Source of the DNA: an uncultured Pseudoflavonifractor sp.
GTDB lineage: Bacteria; Bacillota; Clostridia; Oscillospirales; Oscillospiraceae
Assembly (NCBI RefSeq): GCF_944387275.1
Contig: NZ_CALXEG010000001.1
Location: 1-64,000, forward strand
Direction: 5' to 3'
Length of the DNA: 64,000 nt
A program made the position numbers and the translations under genes. The notes beneath the pieces were generated by a model that saw only the letters and a program-made list of their open reading frames with translations, ran no database searches and was not told the DNA's origin. Below, piece after piece: positions 1 through 9,465 of the stretch; the first letter of the stretch is position 1; every line of letters starts with the position of its first letter.

Positions 1-90
1 TCTTTCGCTCGGCCGCTCTCTCGCGGAGAGCTTGTCTATATTACCACCCCATCCCCGACTTGTCAACACTTTTCTTCAGATTTCTTCATT

Positions 91-1599
91 TTATTTTTCC
101 CGCCTCTCCCAGCGCTGGAAAACTGTCTTATAGTGTTCCCCTTTCCCCTCCGTGGTATACCAAACGCGGAGTCCTTTTCTCTGCCCCCGAAACCAAAACT
201 CCAGACTGCCGGGGAATACCCTTACCTGCGCCTCCGTCTCCCACAGGATCTCCTCCCACAACTCCCGGGTGATGTCGGGTAAGGGCGGCGCATTGCATTT
301 CTCCGGCTCCTCTGCCCGCTCCTGTTCCGTCTGATATTGCGCCCGCACCGCCGCCAGCTCTGCCGCCGTGATCACGCCGTCCAGATAGCCCTCCAATGCC
401 CGGCGCAGCCGCCGCTCCCCCTCTCTGCGCCGGGATTCTTCCCTGGCTGATGTTTTCCCCTCCCGGGCCCTGATCCTCTCGATCTGTCCGGACAGCTCCG
501 CCAGCTCTGCCGCCGGGTCCGCCCCCAGCTGTTCCAGGGCAAATTGCCCGCAGGCAAAGAGCGCCTTGTCGTTGACCATCCCCATGCCGCAGCTGTTCCG
601 GCAGCCCCAGCTTCTGTACACGGCGCCGTCCTTCCGGCGGCTGGTCCGCGGAACATAAGTTCCGCCGCACCCGCCGCACTTCACCCGGCCGGAGGACCAG
701 TAGCGGGCGGAGTGCCGCTCTCCCCCCTGCCGGACTCCGCGCCTCCGGGCCAGCTCCCGCTGGACGGCCTCCCAGGTCTCCCGGTCCACGATGGCCTGAT
801 GGTGGTCTCGGAGATAGATCTGTTCCTCCCTGCCCCGGTTCTCCACCTTCCGGTGGGTCAGGTAGTCCAGGGTGATGTACTTCCTCTGGAGCAGATCTCC
901 CGCGTACTTCTCGTTGCGGAGCATGCGGAGGATGGTGTTCTCCGACCAGCGCTCCGCTTTGGGCGGCGCGATCCCCGCCCGGTCCAGCTCCCGGGCGATG
1001 ACGTGGGCCCCCTTCCCCTCGGCCAGATATTTATGGTAGATGAGCCTGACCACCTCGGCCTCCGCCGGGCGGACAGTGAGGGCGCCTCCTCTGGTCTCAA
1101 AACCGTAGGTGGAGTCGCTGCCAAAGACCACCCCCGCCTCCATCCGGCGGCGCTGGCCCCACTTCACCCGCTGGGAGGTCTTGCGGGACTCCTCCTGGGC
1201 CATGCTGGCCATGATGGTAAGGCGCAGTTCCCCGTCGTTGTCCCGGGTGTCGATGTTGTCGCTGAGAAAGACCACCCCTACCCCCATCTCCTTCAGTCTG
1301 CGGGTGTATGCCAGGGTGTCCACCGTGTTTCTGGCAAAACGGGAGACCTCCTTGGTGAGAATGAGGCCAAATTTTTTCGCCGCCGCGTCCTCCAGCATTT
1401 GCTGAAAGGCAGCCCGGCGGCGGACGCTGGTGCCGGACAGGCCCTCGTCGGCGTACACCTGGGCCAGCCGCCAGCCGGGGTGGTTTTGAATATAAGTATG
1501 GAAGTACTCCCGCTGGCTGCGCAGGGAGTTGACCTGGTCCGTCCGGTCGGTGGACACCCGGCAGTAGGCCGCCACCAGCAGCTCGTCTTCCGCTGTCAC
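91..1599 (-). CDS. Large serine site-specific recombinase
   Basis: A 502-aa large serine recombinase of the SpoIVCA/CcrAB/phiC31-like class, which integrates and excises DNA through a 5'-phosphoserine intermediate. The resolvase domain covers about residues 9-150, with nucleophile Ser16 in YCRVSTD and the arginine-rich SRFARNT motif at 86-92. A recombinase domain follows at about 165-280. A zinc ribbon (C308, C311, C333, C337) and a charged coiled-coil-like segment precede the C-terminal tail. The start is GTG and overlaps the TGA stop of the small upstream ORF by 4 bp (GTGA), so translation is probably coupled. Its position next to a truncated dpsA suggests that it inserted, and may excise, the element. 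No disabling mutation is visible. Confidence 0.93.
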   Translation of the reverse strand: MTAEDELLVAAYCRVSTDRTDQVNSLRSQREYFHTYIQNHPGWRLAQVYADEGLSGTSVRRRAAFQQMLEDAAAKKFGLILTKEVSRFARNTVDTLAYTRRLKEMGVGVVFLSDNIDTRDNDGELRLTIMASMAQEESRKTSQRVKWGQRRRMEAGVVFGSDSTYGFETRGGALTVRPAEAEVVRLIYHKYLAEGKGAHVIARELDRAGIAPPKAERWSENTILRMLRNEKYAGDLLQRKYITLDYLTHRKVENRGREEQIYLRDHHQAIVDRETWEAVQRELARRRGVRQGGERHSARYWSSGRVKCGGCGGTYVPRTSRRKDGAVYRSWGCRNSCGMGMVNDKALFACGQFALEQLGADPAAELAELSGQIERIRAREGKTSAREESRRREGERRLRRALEGYLDGVITAAELAAVRAQYQTEQERAEEPEKCNAPPLPDITRELWEEILWETEAQVRVFPGSLEFWFRGQRKGLRVWYTTEGKGEHYKTVFQRWERREK

Positions 1600-1727
1600 T
1601 GCCTCACCTCCCCCAGCAATTTCTCCGCCTCTGTCCGGGTGATGACGCCCTTCTTGTGCAGATGGCGGATGATTCCCCGGCGTACCAGGCGCTTCAGCTC
1701 CGGGTCAATGGAAGTCCGCTCCTCCAT
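1596..1727 (-). CDS. 43-aa basic protein coupled to the recombinase
   Basis: A small ORF preceded by a strong Shine-Dalgarno (GGAAGGAGGG, 8 nt before the ATG), with its TGA stop inside the recombinase GTG start. The product is basic and helical. It ends in a SHOCT-like pattern (KKGVITRTEAEKLL) typical of short helical domains in which a Gly-x-Ile-Thr turn precedes an acidic helix. No function can be assigned from sequence. Its size, charge and tight coupling would suit a recombination directionality factor like SprB of SPbeta, but that is inference. It lies just inside the element, about 90 bp from the dpsA break. Confidence 0.75.
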   Translation of the reverse strand: MEERTSIDPELKRLVRRGIIRHLHKKGVITRTEAEKLLGEVRQ

Positions 1728-2209
1728 GGTCTCGCCCTCCTTCCCCTCTCGGGAGAGCATATGCTCGGACGCCTTAAGAAAGCACCCCGGCGCTGTAAAA
1801 TACCCCATGCGGCAGGTACCGCGTTGGCTACGGCCAATTCCTCCCGCAGAAAATAGTCCCGGAGCACCAGTCCCCGCTCCTCCGCCAGCACCGCCGCCTC
1901 CCGGGACACCCGGCCGCCGCAGATCACCTGCCCGGAGCGGAGGGCGTCCAGCACCTGGGACAGGCTGTGCCTTCCGGCGGACAGCGGCGCGTTCAGCATT
2001 CCCGTCTCCCCCTCCACCGGCAGAGGGAGAATCACGCAGTCGGCCAGGGCGGCCTCCCGCAGAGTGGCCGCCTCCCGCACCTGCTCCGGCCGCTCCCCCT
2101 GCTCCAGGGCAAAGGTGTGGACGCTGTGCCCGTCGGCAGCCAGCAGGCCGGCCAGCCGGACCTGGCGCATATCCCCGCCGATCACCCAGAAATTCAGTTC
2201 TTGTCTCAT
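1694..2209 (-). pseudogene. dpsA: dpsA (dipicolinate synthase subunit A), 5' half, interrupted
   Basis: The N-terminal domain of DpsA/SpoVFA, which with DpsB makes dipicolinic acid for the spore core in the mother cell. Family features are VIGGDMRQ near the N-terminus, a central LPLPVEGETGMLNAP segment and the conserved DYFLREELAVANAVP. The family normally continues with TAEGA and a Rossmann domain to about 290 aa. Here the frame reads AAWGILQRRG and stops after about 45 unrelated residues. The ATG at 2209 is chosen because GGAGG lies 7 nt upstream; an ATG at 2224 has no site. The gene lacks its catalytic C-terminal half in this arrangement. It could be restored by excision of the adjacent element, or it may simply be dead. 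Confidence 0.82.
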
Positions 2210-2239
2210 GGGTCGTTCCTCCATTCACCGCGACTACCT

Positions 2240-2266
2240 TATCCTATTCTCTCCGCCGGAATGGGT
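2240..2266 (-). promoter_or_regulatory. Putative sigma-K promoter of dpsA
   Basis: On the minus strand an AC (2266-2265) is followed after exactly 16 nt by AATAGGATA (2248-2240). This matches the sigma-K pattern AC-N16-CATANNNTA at all but the first base of the -10. It sits about 30 bp before the dpsA start. SpoVF genes are sigma-K dependent in Bacillus, so the placement fits. The motif is short, and chance occurrence cannot be excluded. Confidence 0.5.
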
Positions 2267-2307
2267 GCAAAAGAGCGCCGCTCCGGTTCTCCCGGAGCGG
2301 CGCTCTT
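2266..2307 (-). terminator. Terminator after phoR
   Basis: A 16-bp perfect stem (2271-2286 with 2292-2307) and a 5-nt loop, followed on the minus strand by TTTTGC. It ends the Pho operon 11 bp after the phoR stop and lies just upstream of the dpsA promoter. Confidence 0.8.
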
Positions 2308-2317
2308 GGTCGATGAT

Positions 2318-4066
<1,749 letters not shown>

Positions 4067-4136
4067 CAGAATTCCCCCTGTATTCAGAGAACCGGGCGGC
4101 ATCCGGGGCATTCCCCCGGCACCACCCGGCCGCCGT

Positions 4137-4808
4137 TCAGTTCATCTTGTATCCCACGCCGCGGACGGTTGTGATGTACTCCTCCCCCAGCTTCTGCCGG
4201 AGGGTCTTGACGTGCATGTCCACCGTGCGGGTCTCGCCGGTGTAGTCGTAGTCCCAGACGGACTGGAGGATCTCGTCCCGGGTGAGGGCCACGCCCCGGT
4301 GGGTGGCCAGCAGGCGGAGCAGTTCAAACTCCTTGAAGGTCAGGTCCACCTGCTGTCCGCCCCGGCGCACCACACGGGCGGCCGGGTCGATCTCCAGGTC
4401 CCCGCAGCGGATGAGGCGGTTCTCCTCTCCCCGGTGGGTGCGGCGGAGAACCGCCTTCACCCGGGCCTGGAGCTCCATGATGCCGAAGGGCTTGACCACA
4501 TAGTCGTCCGCCCCGGCCTCCAGGCCGTTGACCCGGTCCATCTCGGCGGTGCGGGCGGTGAGGAGGATGACGGGCACGCCCTCCCGGTCCCGGTCGGCCC
4601 GGAGCCGGCGGAGGATCTCCAGCCCGTCCATGCCGGGGAGCATGATGTCCAGGATGCACAGCACCGGGCAATCCTTCCCCTGCTCCCCCTCGAACATGGC
4701 CTCGCCGGACTCATAGGCCCGGACATTGTACCCGACGGACTGGAAATAATAGCGGAGCATCTCGCGGATGCTCTCGTCGTCCTCAACAACCAGAATCACC
4801 TGGGACAT
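4137..4808 (-). CDS. phoP: Response regulator PhoP (PhoB/OmpR family)
   Basis: A 223-aa OmpR-type regulator. The receiver has the acidic pair EDDES near the N-terminus, the phospho-acceptor Asp in CILDIMLPGMDG, and conserved Thr and Lys in VILLTARTAE and DYVVKPFG. The C-terminal winged helix has the usual RGVGYKMN end. It lies between phoU (31 bp upstream) and phoR (70 bp downstream), so it is almost certainly the cognate partner of PhoR. The start at 4808 uses GGGGTGA; the five-codon-longer alternative is unlikely. Its target is probably the Pho-box promoter in front of pstS, which would make the operon autoregulated. Confidence 0.93.
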   Translation of the reverse strand: MSQVILVVEDDESIREMLRYYFQSVGYNVRAYESGEAMFEGEQGKDCPVLCILDIMLPGMDGLEILRRLRADRDREGVPVILLTARTAEMDRVNGLEAGADDYVVKPFGIMELQARVKAVLRRTHRGEENRLIRCGDLEIDPAARVVRRGGQQVDLTFKEFELLRLLATHRGVALTRDEILQSVWDYDYTGETRTVDMHVKTLRQKLGEEYITTVRGVGYKMN

Positions 4809-4839
4809 GGAATCACCCCACACAAAATTTGCCGGTTTC

Positions 4840-5484
4840 TCAGCCGGCCAGCTCGCCGGTCACGCAGTAGATGGCCCACTGGGCGATGTTGACCGCGTGG
4901 TCCGCGATCCGCTCCAGGTACTTGGCGATGATGATCAGGTCAATGGCCTGGTCGGCCTCGCTGCGGTTGTTCACGATCAGCTCCACCAGCTCGTGCTTGG
5001 TGGCCTGGAACAGGTTGTCCACCTCGTCGTCCAGGTCCACCACCTCACGGGCGGAGGAGGTGTCCCGGTTGGCGTAGGCGAAGATGGCCCGCTTGACCAT
5101 GACGCCCGCCTTCTGGCTCATGGTGCGGATGTCCTTCATGGCCTGGTTCCTGCCCGGATTGCCCAGCAGGCCGGACAGTTCGGCGATGTTGGCGCACTGG
5201 TCGCCGATGCGCTGCAGGTCGGTGACCATCTTCAGGGCGGCGGAGATGGTGCGCAGGTCCCGGGCCACGGGCTGCTGCTGGAGGAGCAGCCGCAGGCAGC
5301 GGTTCTCAATGTCCCGCTCCATCTGGTCCATGTGCTTGGTCATCTCCACGGCCCCCTTGGCCGCGTCGTGGTCGGCGGAGGTGAGAGACTGGGTCACCGC
5401 GTCGATGACATCCTCCGCCGCGGCGGCCATGTCGATCATCTCCGCGTTGAGCTCCTGGAGCTCCGCGTCAAAGGTCTTTCTCAT
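4840..5484 (-). CDS. phoU: Phosphate signalling protein PhoU
   Basis: A 214-aa all-helical PhoU with two repeated three-helix bundles, each with a metal-site acidic motif (for example DLQRIGDQCANIAE and KYLERIADHAVNIAQW). It links Pst transporter state to PhoR activity and restrains phosphate uptake. The ATG abuts the pstB TAA stop (TAAATG), and its ribosome site GGGAGG lies inside the pstB end, so the two are coupled. Length is normal for the family. Confidence 0.96.
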   Translation of the reverse strand: MRKTFDAELQELNAEMIDMAAAAEDVIDAVTQSLTSADHDAAKGAVEMTKHMDQMERDIENRCLRLLLQQQPVARDLRTISAALKMVTDLQRIGDQCANIAELSGLLGNPGRNQAMKDIRTMSQKAGVMVKRAIFAYANRDTSSAREVVDLDDEVDNLFQATKHELVELIVNNRSEADQAIDLIIIAKYLERIADHAVNIAQWAIYCVTGELAG

Positions 5485-6246
5485 TTATCCGAACCTCCCG
5501 GTGATGTAGTCCTCGGTCCGCTTGTCTCTGGGCATGGAGAAGAGCTGGGTGGTGTCCCCGAACTCGATGAGTTCGCCCATGAGGAAGAAGGCGCACTTGT
5601 CCGAGACACGGGTGGCCTGCTGCATGTTGTGGGTGACGATGACGATGGTGTAGTCCTTCTTCAGGTCCCCGATCAGATCCTCGATCTTGGAGGTGGAGAT
5701 GGGGTCCAGGGCGGAGGTGGCCTCGTCCATCAGCAGGATGTCGGGCTCCACGGCCAGGGCACGGGCGATGCAGATACGCTGCTGCTGGCCGCCGGACAGG
5801 GACAGGGCGGACTTCTTCAGCCGGTCTTTCACCTCGTCCCAGATGGCCGCGCCCCGGAGGGACTTCTCCACGATGTCGTCCAGCTTGCTCTTGCTGCGGA
5901 TGCCGTGGGTGCGGGGGCCGTAGGCGATGTTGTCGTAGATGCTCATGGGGAAGGGGTTGGGCTTCTGGAACACCATGCCGATCTGCTTGCGCAGCCAGGT
6001 CACGTCCACGCTGGGGTCGTAGATCTCCTGGTCCCGGTACTTGACGCTGCCGGTGATCTTGATGTTGGGCACCAGATCGTTCATCCGGTCCAAGGTCTTG
6101 AGGAAGGTGGACTTGCCGCAGCCGGAGGGCCCGATGAGGGCGGTTACCTGGCGCTCGGGAATGTCGATATTCACACCCTTGAGGGCGTGGTTTTCTCCGT
6201 ACCACAGGTTCAGGTCCCGGGCGGAGAGGATCGTCGTTTCATCCAT
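5485..6246 (-). CDS. pstB: Phosphate ABC transporter ATPase PstB
   Basis: The 253-aa ATPase of the high-affinity phosphate importer PstSCAB. Walker A is GPSGCGKST, the Q-loop lies in [13 protein letters not shown], the signature is LSGGQQQR, Walker B is [12 protein letters not shown], and the H-loop is VTHNMQQA. The [13 protein letters not shown] segment is typical of PstB. It is 12 bp downstream of pstA and contiguous with phoU. Confidence 0.97.
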   Translation of the reverse strand: MDETTILSARDLNLWYGENHALKGVNIDIPERQVTALIGPSGCGKSTFLKTLDRMNDLVPNIKITGSVKYRDQEIYDPSVDVTWLRKQIGMVFQKPNPFPMSIYDNIAYGPRTHGIRSKSKLDDIVEKSLRGAAIWDEVKDRLKKSALSLSGGQQQRICIARALAVEPDILLMDEATSALDPISTSKIEDLIGDLKKDYTIVIVTHNMQQATRVSDKCAFFLMGELIEFGDTTQLFSMPRDKRTEDYITGRFG

Positions 6247-6258
6247 AAGGCTCGCTCC

Positions 6259-7113
6259 TTACTTTTTTCTCAGCTTGCTGCCCACCAGCTTGGCCGCCAG
6301 GTTGATGACCAGAGTCAGGATCATCAGGATGGCCGCGATGGCGAAGGCCACATCGATCTCGCCCCGCTCCATGGCGTACATGTAGAGGGATACGGTGAGG
6401 GTGGCGCCGCTGCTGCCCATGGCCTTGATAAAGCCGTTGATGGTCAGGCCCATGCCGGCGGTAAAGAGCAGGGCGGCCGACTCGCCCACCACACGGCCGA
6501 TGGCCAGGATGCAGCCGGTGACGATGCCGTCCACAGAGGAGGGCAGGACGATGGTGCGGATCATGTGCCACTTGCCGGCGCCCAGGCCCAGGGCGCCCTC
6601 CCGGTAGGACTGGGGCACGGTCTTCAGGCTCTCCTGGGTGGTGCGGATGATGGTGGGCAGGGTCATGACCACCAGGGTCAGGCCGCCGGCCAGCAGGGAG
6701 GTGCCCAGGCCGCAGAACTGCACGAAGAAGAGCATGCCCACCAGGCCGTAGATGATGGAGGGGATGCCGGTGAGGGTCTCGGTGGCGAACTCGATGGCGG
6801 AGACCAGCTTCCGGTTCTTGGCGTACTCGGTCAGATACACGGCCGCGCCCACGCCCAGAGGCAGGACGATGATCAGGGTTATAAAGACGATATAGAGGGT
6901 GTTGAGAATGTTGGGGAGGATGCCGATGGTGCCCTTGATGGTGCTGGGCTTGGTGGAGAGGAGCTGCCAGGTCACATTGGGCAGGCCCCGGACAAAGATG
7001 TAGCCGATGATGCCCACCAGCAGCGCGCAGGTGAGGAAGGCGCACAGGTACAGCAGGAACCGCAGGCCCCTGTCGTAGGCCCGCCGCCGTCCGGAAAGTC
7101 GTTTCATTTCCAT
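6259..7113 (-). CDS. pstA: Phosphate ABC transporter permease PstA
   Basis: A 284-aa membrane protein with about six hydrophobic segments. The binding-protein-dependent transport domain includes a coupling-helix motif (EGALGLGAGKWHMI) that contacts PstB. Family hallmarks are EYAKNRKL and ETLTGIPSIIYGL. The N-terminus is basic and cytoplasmic. It is co-transcribed with pstC (49 bp upstream) and pstB (12 bp downstream). Confidence 0.96.
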   Translation of the reverse strand: MEMKRLSGRRRAYDRGLRFLLYLCAFLTCALLVGIIGYIFVRGLPNVTWQLLSTKPSTIKGTIGILPNILNTLYIVFITLIIVLPLGVGAAVYLTEYAKNRKLVSAIEFATETLTGIPSIIYGLVGMLFFVQFCGLGTSLLAGGLTLVVMTLPTIIRTTQESLKTVPQSYREGALGLGAGKWHMIRTIVLPSSVDGIVTGCILAIGRVVGESAALLFTAGMGLTINGFIKAMGSSGATLTVSLYMYAMERGEIDVAFAIAAILMILTLVINLAAKLVGSKLRKK

Positions 7114-7162
7114 TTAGTATACCATCCCTTTGGGAAAATTCATAGGTGGAACCGGCGGGCCT

Positions 7163-8134
7163 TTAATCCTTCCGGTTCTTTTTCAGCAGGCCGTTGAGCG
7201 CCACGTTGATGAGCATGATGAACACAAAGAGCACCAGCGCGATGGAGAACAGGGCCTGGCGCTGGAGGGAGCCCACGGCGGCGTAGGACATCTCGCTGGC
7301 CACGGCGGTGGTGAGGAAGCGGACCGACTTGAACAGGCCCGGCATGTTGGCCACGTTGCCGGCCACCATCATGATGGCCATGGCCTCGCCGATGGCGCGG
7401 CCGATGCCCAGCACCACGGAGGCGGCGATGCCGCTGGAGGCCGCGGGCACGCTGACCCGGAACACGGTCTCGATGTGGGTGGCGCCCAGGGCCAGTGAGG
7501 CCTCCTCGTACTCCCGGGGCACCGCGTTGAGGGCGGTCTCAGAGACGCTGATGATGGAGGGCAGGATCATGACGGCCAGCACGATGATGGCGGCGAACAG
7601 GCTGGCGCCGTCAGGCAGGTTGAAGGCCTTGCGCACGGCGGGGACCAGCACGATCATACCGATGAGGCCGTACACCACGGAGGGGATACCGGCCAGCAGG
7701 TCCACGGCGGGCCGGACCACGGCGGCCAGCTTCCTGGGGGCCACCTTGGAGATGAAGATGGCGGTCATCAGACCCACCGGCACGCCCAGCACCACCGCGC
7801 CGGCGGTGCCGTAGATGGAGGTGAGGATAAAGGGCAGGATGCCGAACTGGGGGTCCTTGGCGGTGGAGGCCCAGGTCTGGCCGAAGAGGAAGTCCACCAG
7901 GCCGATCTTGGCGATGGCGGGCAGGCCGGAGATGATGAGGTAGACGCTGATAAACAGGACAAAGACGATGGCGACAATGCCGCAGAAGAAGAAGACGCCG
8001 TTCATCACCAGCTCCATGGCCCGCAGGGGGCTGCGCTGGCCGGGCCGAGGCCCGCGGCCTCTGCCCTCCCGTGTCTTTTTCTCCTGGCGGGGCTTGGACT
8101 CCTCCGCGGGGGAGATATGCAGCGTTTCATCCAT
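7163..8134 (-). CDS. pstC: Phosphate ABC transporter permease PstC
   Basis: A 323-aa permease subunit with a roughly 40-residue basic cytoplasmic N-terminus, then six or so TM segments. It has the conserved VDLLAGIPSVVYGLIG and the EEASLALGATHIETV coupling motif. The ATG at 8134 is preferred because AAGGAG lies 12 nt upstream, whereas the ATG at 8164 has no ribosome site. The N-terminal extension rich in Arg and Gly is somewhat long for the family. A strong stem-loop separates it from pstS. Confidence 0.95.
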   Translation of the reverse strand: MDETLHISPAEESKPRQEKKTREGRGRGPRPGQRSPLRAMELVMNGVFFFCGIVAIVFVLFISVYLIISGLPAIAKIGLVDFLFGQTWASTAKDPQFGILPFILTSIYGTAGAVVLGVPVGLMTAIFISKVAPRKLAAVVRPAVDLLAGIPSVVYGLIGMIVLVPAVRKAFNLPDGASLFAAIIVLAVMILPSIISVSETALNAVPREYEEASLALGATHIETVFRVSVPAASSGIAASVVLGIGRAIGEAMAIMMVAGNVANMPGLFKSVRFLTTAVASEMSYAAVGSLQRQALFSIALVLFVFIMLINVALNGLLKKNRKD

Positions 8135-8171
8135 AGTGGGAAAAAGCTCCTTTCGGGCGGACATTCAGTCA

Positions 8172-8212
8172 GCCTGAGACGCCTCCGCAGGCTGTGCGGA
8201 GGCGCCTCAGGC
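8172..8212 (-). promoter_or_regulatory. Intercistronic stem-loop between pstS and pstC
   Basis: An 18-bp stem with one mismatch (8172-8189 with 8195-8212) and a 5-nt loop, without a U-run on the minus strand. Such hairpins after a binding-protein gene commonly stabilise the upstream mRNA or partly stop transcription, so that the binding protein exceeds the permease. It lies between the pstS stop and the pstC start. Confidence 0.7.
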
Positions 8213-8231
8213 CAACAAGTCAGGGTTTTAA

Positions 8232-9140
8232 TCAGGCCAGGGGCACCGCGCCGGCACCGGCAATCAGGTCGGCGGCGTCAGCGGAGAGGGCGAAGTCCAC
8301 GAACGCCTGGGCGGCGTCGGACAGCTCGCTGCTGCTGTTGAACACAAAGTTGAAGTTACGCTGAACCTTGTAGGTACCATCCAGAACGGTCTCCTCGCTG
8401 GGAGCCACGCCCTCGACGGAGACGGCCTTCACACCGTCAGCGCCCTCAACGGCGGACAGGGAGGCGTAGCCGAAGGCGTTGGGGTTGCCGGCAACAGCCT
8501 GGATGACGGCGCCGGTGGAGGTCAGCTCCTGGGTGTAGACGCAGGCGTCCTCGGTGCCGGTGATGGACTCGAAGCCGTCGCGGGTGCCGGAACCGGCCTC
8601 ACGGCCGATGAGGACCACGGGGGCGTCATAGCCGTCCACGACCTCGCTCCAGTTGGAGATCTCGCCGGTGGCCAGCTTGGCGATCTGGTCCAGGGTCAGG
8701 TCGGCCACGGGGTTCTCGCTGTTGACAATGATGGCGATGCCGTCCAGGGCGAACACGGTGGCGGTCAGGCCCTGGGAGGTCTCCTCCTCCTTCAGGTCAC
8801 GGCTGGCCAGGCCCACATCGCAGGTGCCCTCCAGCGCAGAGTTGATGCCGGTACCGGAGCCGGTGGGGTCATAGTTGATGGTCACATCGGGGTGCATCTC
8901 CATAAAAGCCTCCATCATGGCCTGGATGGGCTTCTCCACGGAGGTGGAGCCGTTCAGGTTCACAACCCCGGACAGCTCGGTGTTCTCGCTGGGCTGGGTG
9001 CTGGTCTGGACATCGGTCTGAGCGCTGGTGGAGGGGGAGGTGCTGGGCTGGTCGCCAGTGGTGTCGCCGGTGCTGCTGCAGCCGGCCATCAGGCCCACGC
9101 ACATGGCCAGGGCAAGGAAGAGTGCGGAAATCTTTTTCAT
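8232..9140 (-). CDS. pstS: Phosphate-binding lipoprotein PstS
   Basis: A 302-aa lipoprotein with signal MKKISALFLALAMCVG and lipobox LMAGC, lipidated at Cys21. A Ser/Thr/Gln-rich linker follows, then the phosphate-binding fold. Ligand-site motifs are NGSTSVEKP, DPTGSGTG, VGLASRDLKEEE and GREAGSGTRDGFE. It captures phosphate at the membrane for PstCAB. The start at 9140 is chosen because the signal peptide begins there and GGAG is about 10 nt upstream; longer frames add no signal. It is the first gene of the Pho operon. Confidence 0.96.
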   Translation of the reverse strand: MKKISALFLALAMCVGLMAGCSSTGDTTGDQPSTSPSTSAQTDVQTSTQPSENTELSGVVNLNGSTSVEKPIQAMMEAFMEMHPDVTINYDPTGSGTGINSALEGTCDVGLASRDLKEEETSQGLTATVFALDGIAIIVNSENPVADLTLDQIAKLATGEISNWSEVVDGYDAPVVLIGREAGSGTRDGFESITGTEDACVYTQELTSTGAVIQAVAGNPNAFGYASLSAVEGADGVKAVSVEGVAPSEETVLDGTYKVQRNFNFVFNSSSELSDAAQAFVDFALSADAADLIAGAGAVPLA

Positions 9141-9203
9141 TTCGTTCATTCTCCAATCGTCTTGTTCATTCTTCATTTCGTGTTGTTCTCTCGAACACGG
9201 ATT

Positions 9204-9258
9204 AGTATACCGGGGCTTTGTAAAGTTGTCCCGCAACCCTTTGTAAAGCCTGTGTAAA
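9204..9258 (-). promoter_or_regulatory. Pho-box promoter of pstS
   Basis: On the minus strand three TTTACA half-sites lie at 9258-9253, 9247-9242 and 9224-9219, spaced 11 and 23 nt (one and about two helical turns). A -10 TATACT is at 9209-9204. Direct TT(A/T)ACA repeats with an 11-nt period are the PhoP box of Firmicutes. No good -35 is present, as expected for an activated promoter. This predicts induction of the whole pst-pho operon by phosphate starvation. Confidence 0.65.
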
Positions 9259-9364
9259 GAAAAACTTTTCTTTACTTTTCCCCTTTACATTTTAAATATT
9301 TACGGTCTTCTGTCCTTTTTGGCAGGAGGAAATCGAATTAATTGACAGATTAACGACAAAGTTA

Positions 9365-9393
9365 TTGCTTTTTCTCACGTCCTATGGTATAAA
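9365..9393 (+). promoter_or_regulatory. Putative promoter of the flavoprotein gene
   Basis: TTGCTT (9365-9370), 17 nt, then TATAAA (9388-9393), about 70 bp before the ATG at 9466. A short inverted repeat AAAACA/TGTTTT at 9404-9420 lies in the leader. The rest of the 325-bp gap at 9141-9465 holds the divergent pstS promoter. A TTGACA at 9342-9347 has no well-spaced -10. Confidence 0.4.
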
Positions 9394-9465
9394 GGGATGC
9401 CGCCAAAACATCCAGTGTTTTGGTATGGAATATTCCGACATTTTTAAAGAAGGAGAGAATGTGGC

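Larger units (their letters stand above)
1..1820. mobile_element. Right end of a skin-like integrated element inserted in dpsA
   Basis: Everything left of about position 1815 appears foreign to dpsA. The dpsA reading frame matches its family up to the motif NAVP (codons at about 1812-1824) and then loses it. A serine recombinase and a small coupled protein, both read toward the left edge, begin about 90 bp beyond the break. The other end of the element and the 3' half of dpsA must lie left of the window, so the size is unknown. The exact att core cannot be fixed; the palindrome GGTACC at 1815-1820 sits at the point where homology ends. The insertion is inferred from protein homology, not from a seen second junction. 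Confidence 0.72.

Noticed and set aside
1756..1767. Palindrome GAGCATATGCTC inside the element end as the crossover core
   Set aside because: It lies about 50 bp beyond the point where dpsA homology ends, so it cannot be the core, although it may belong to an att arm.
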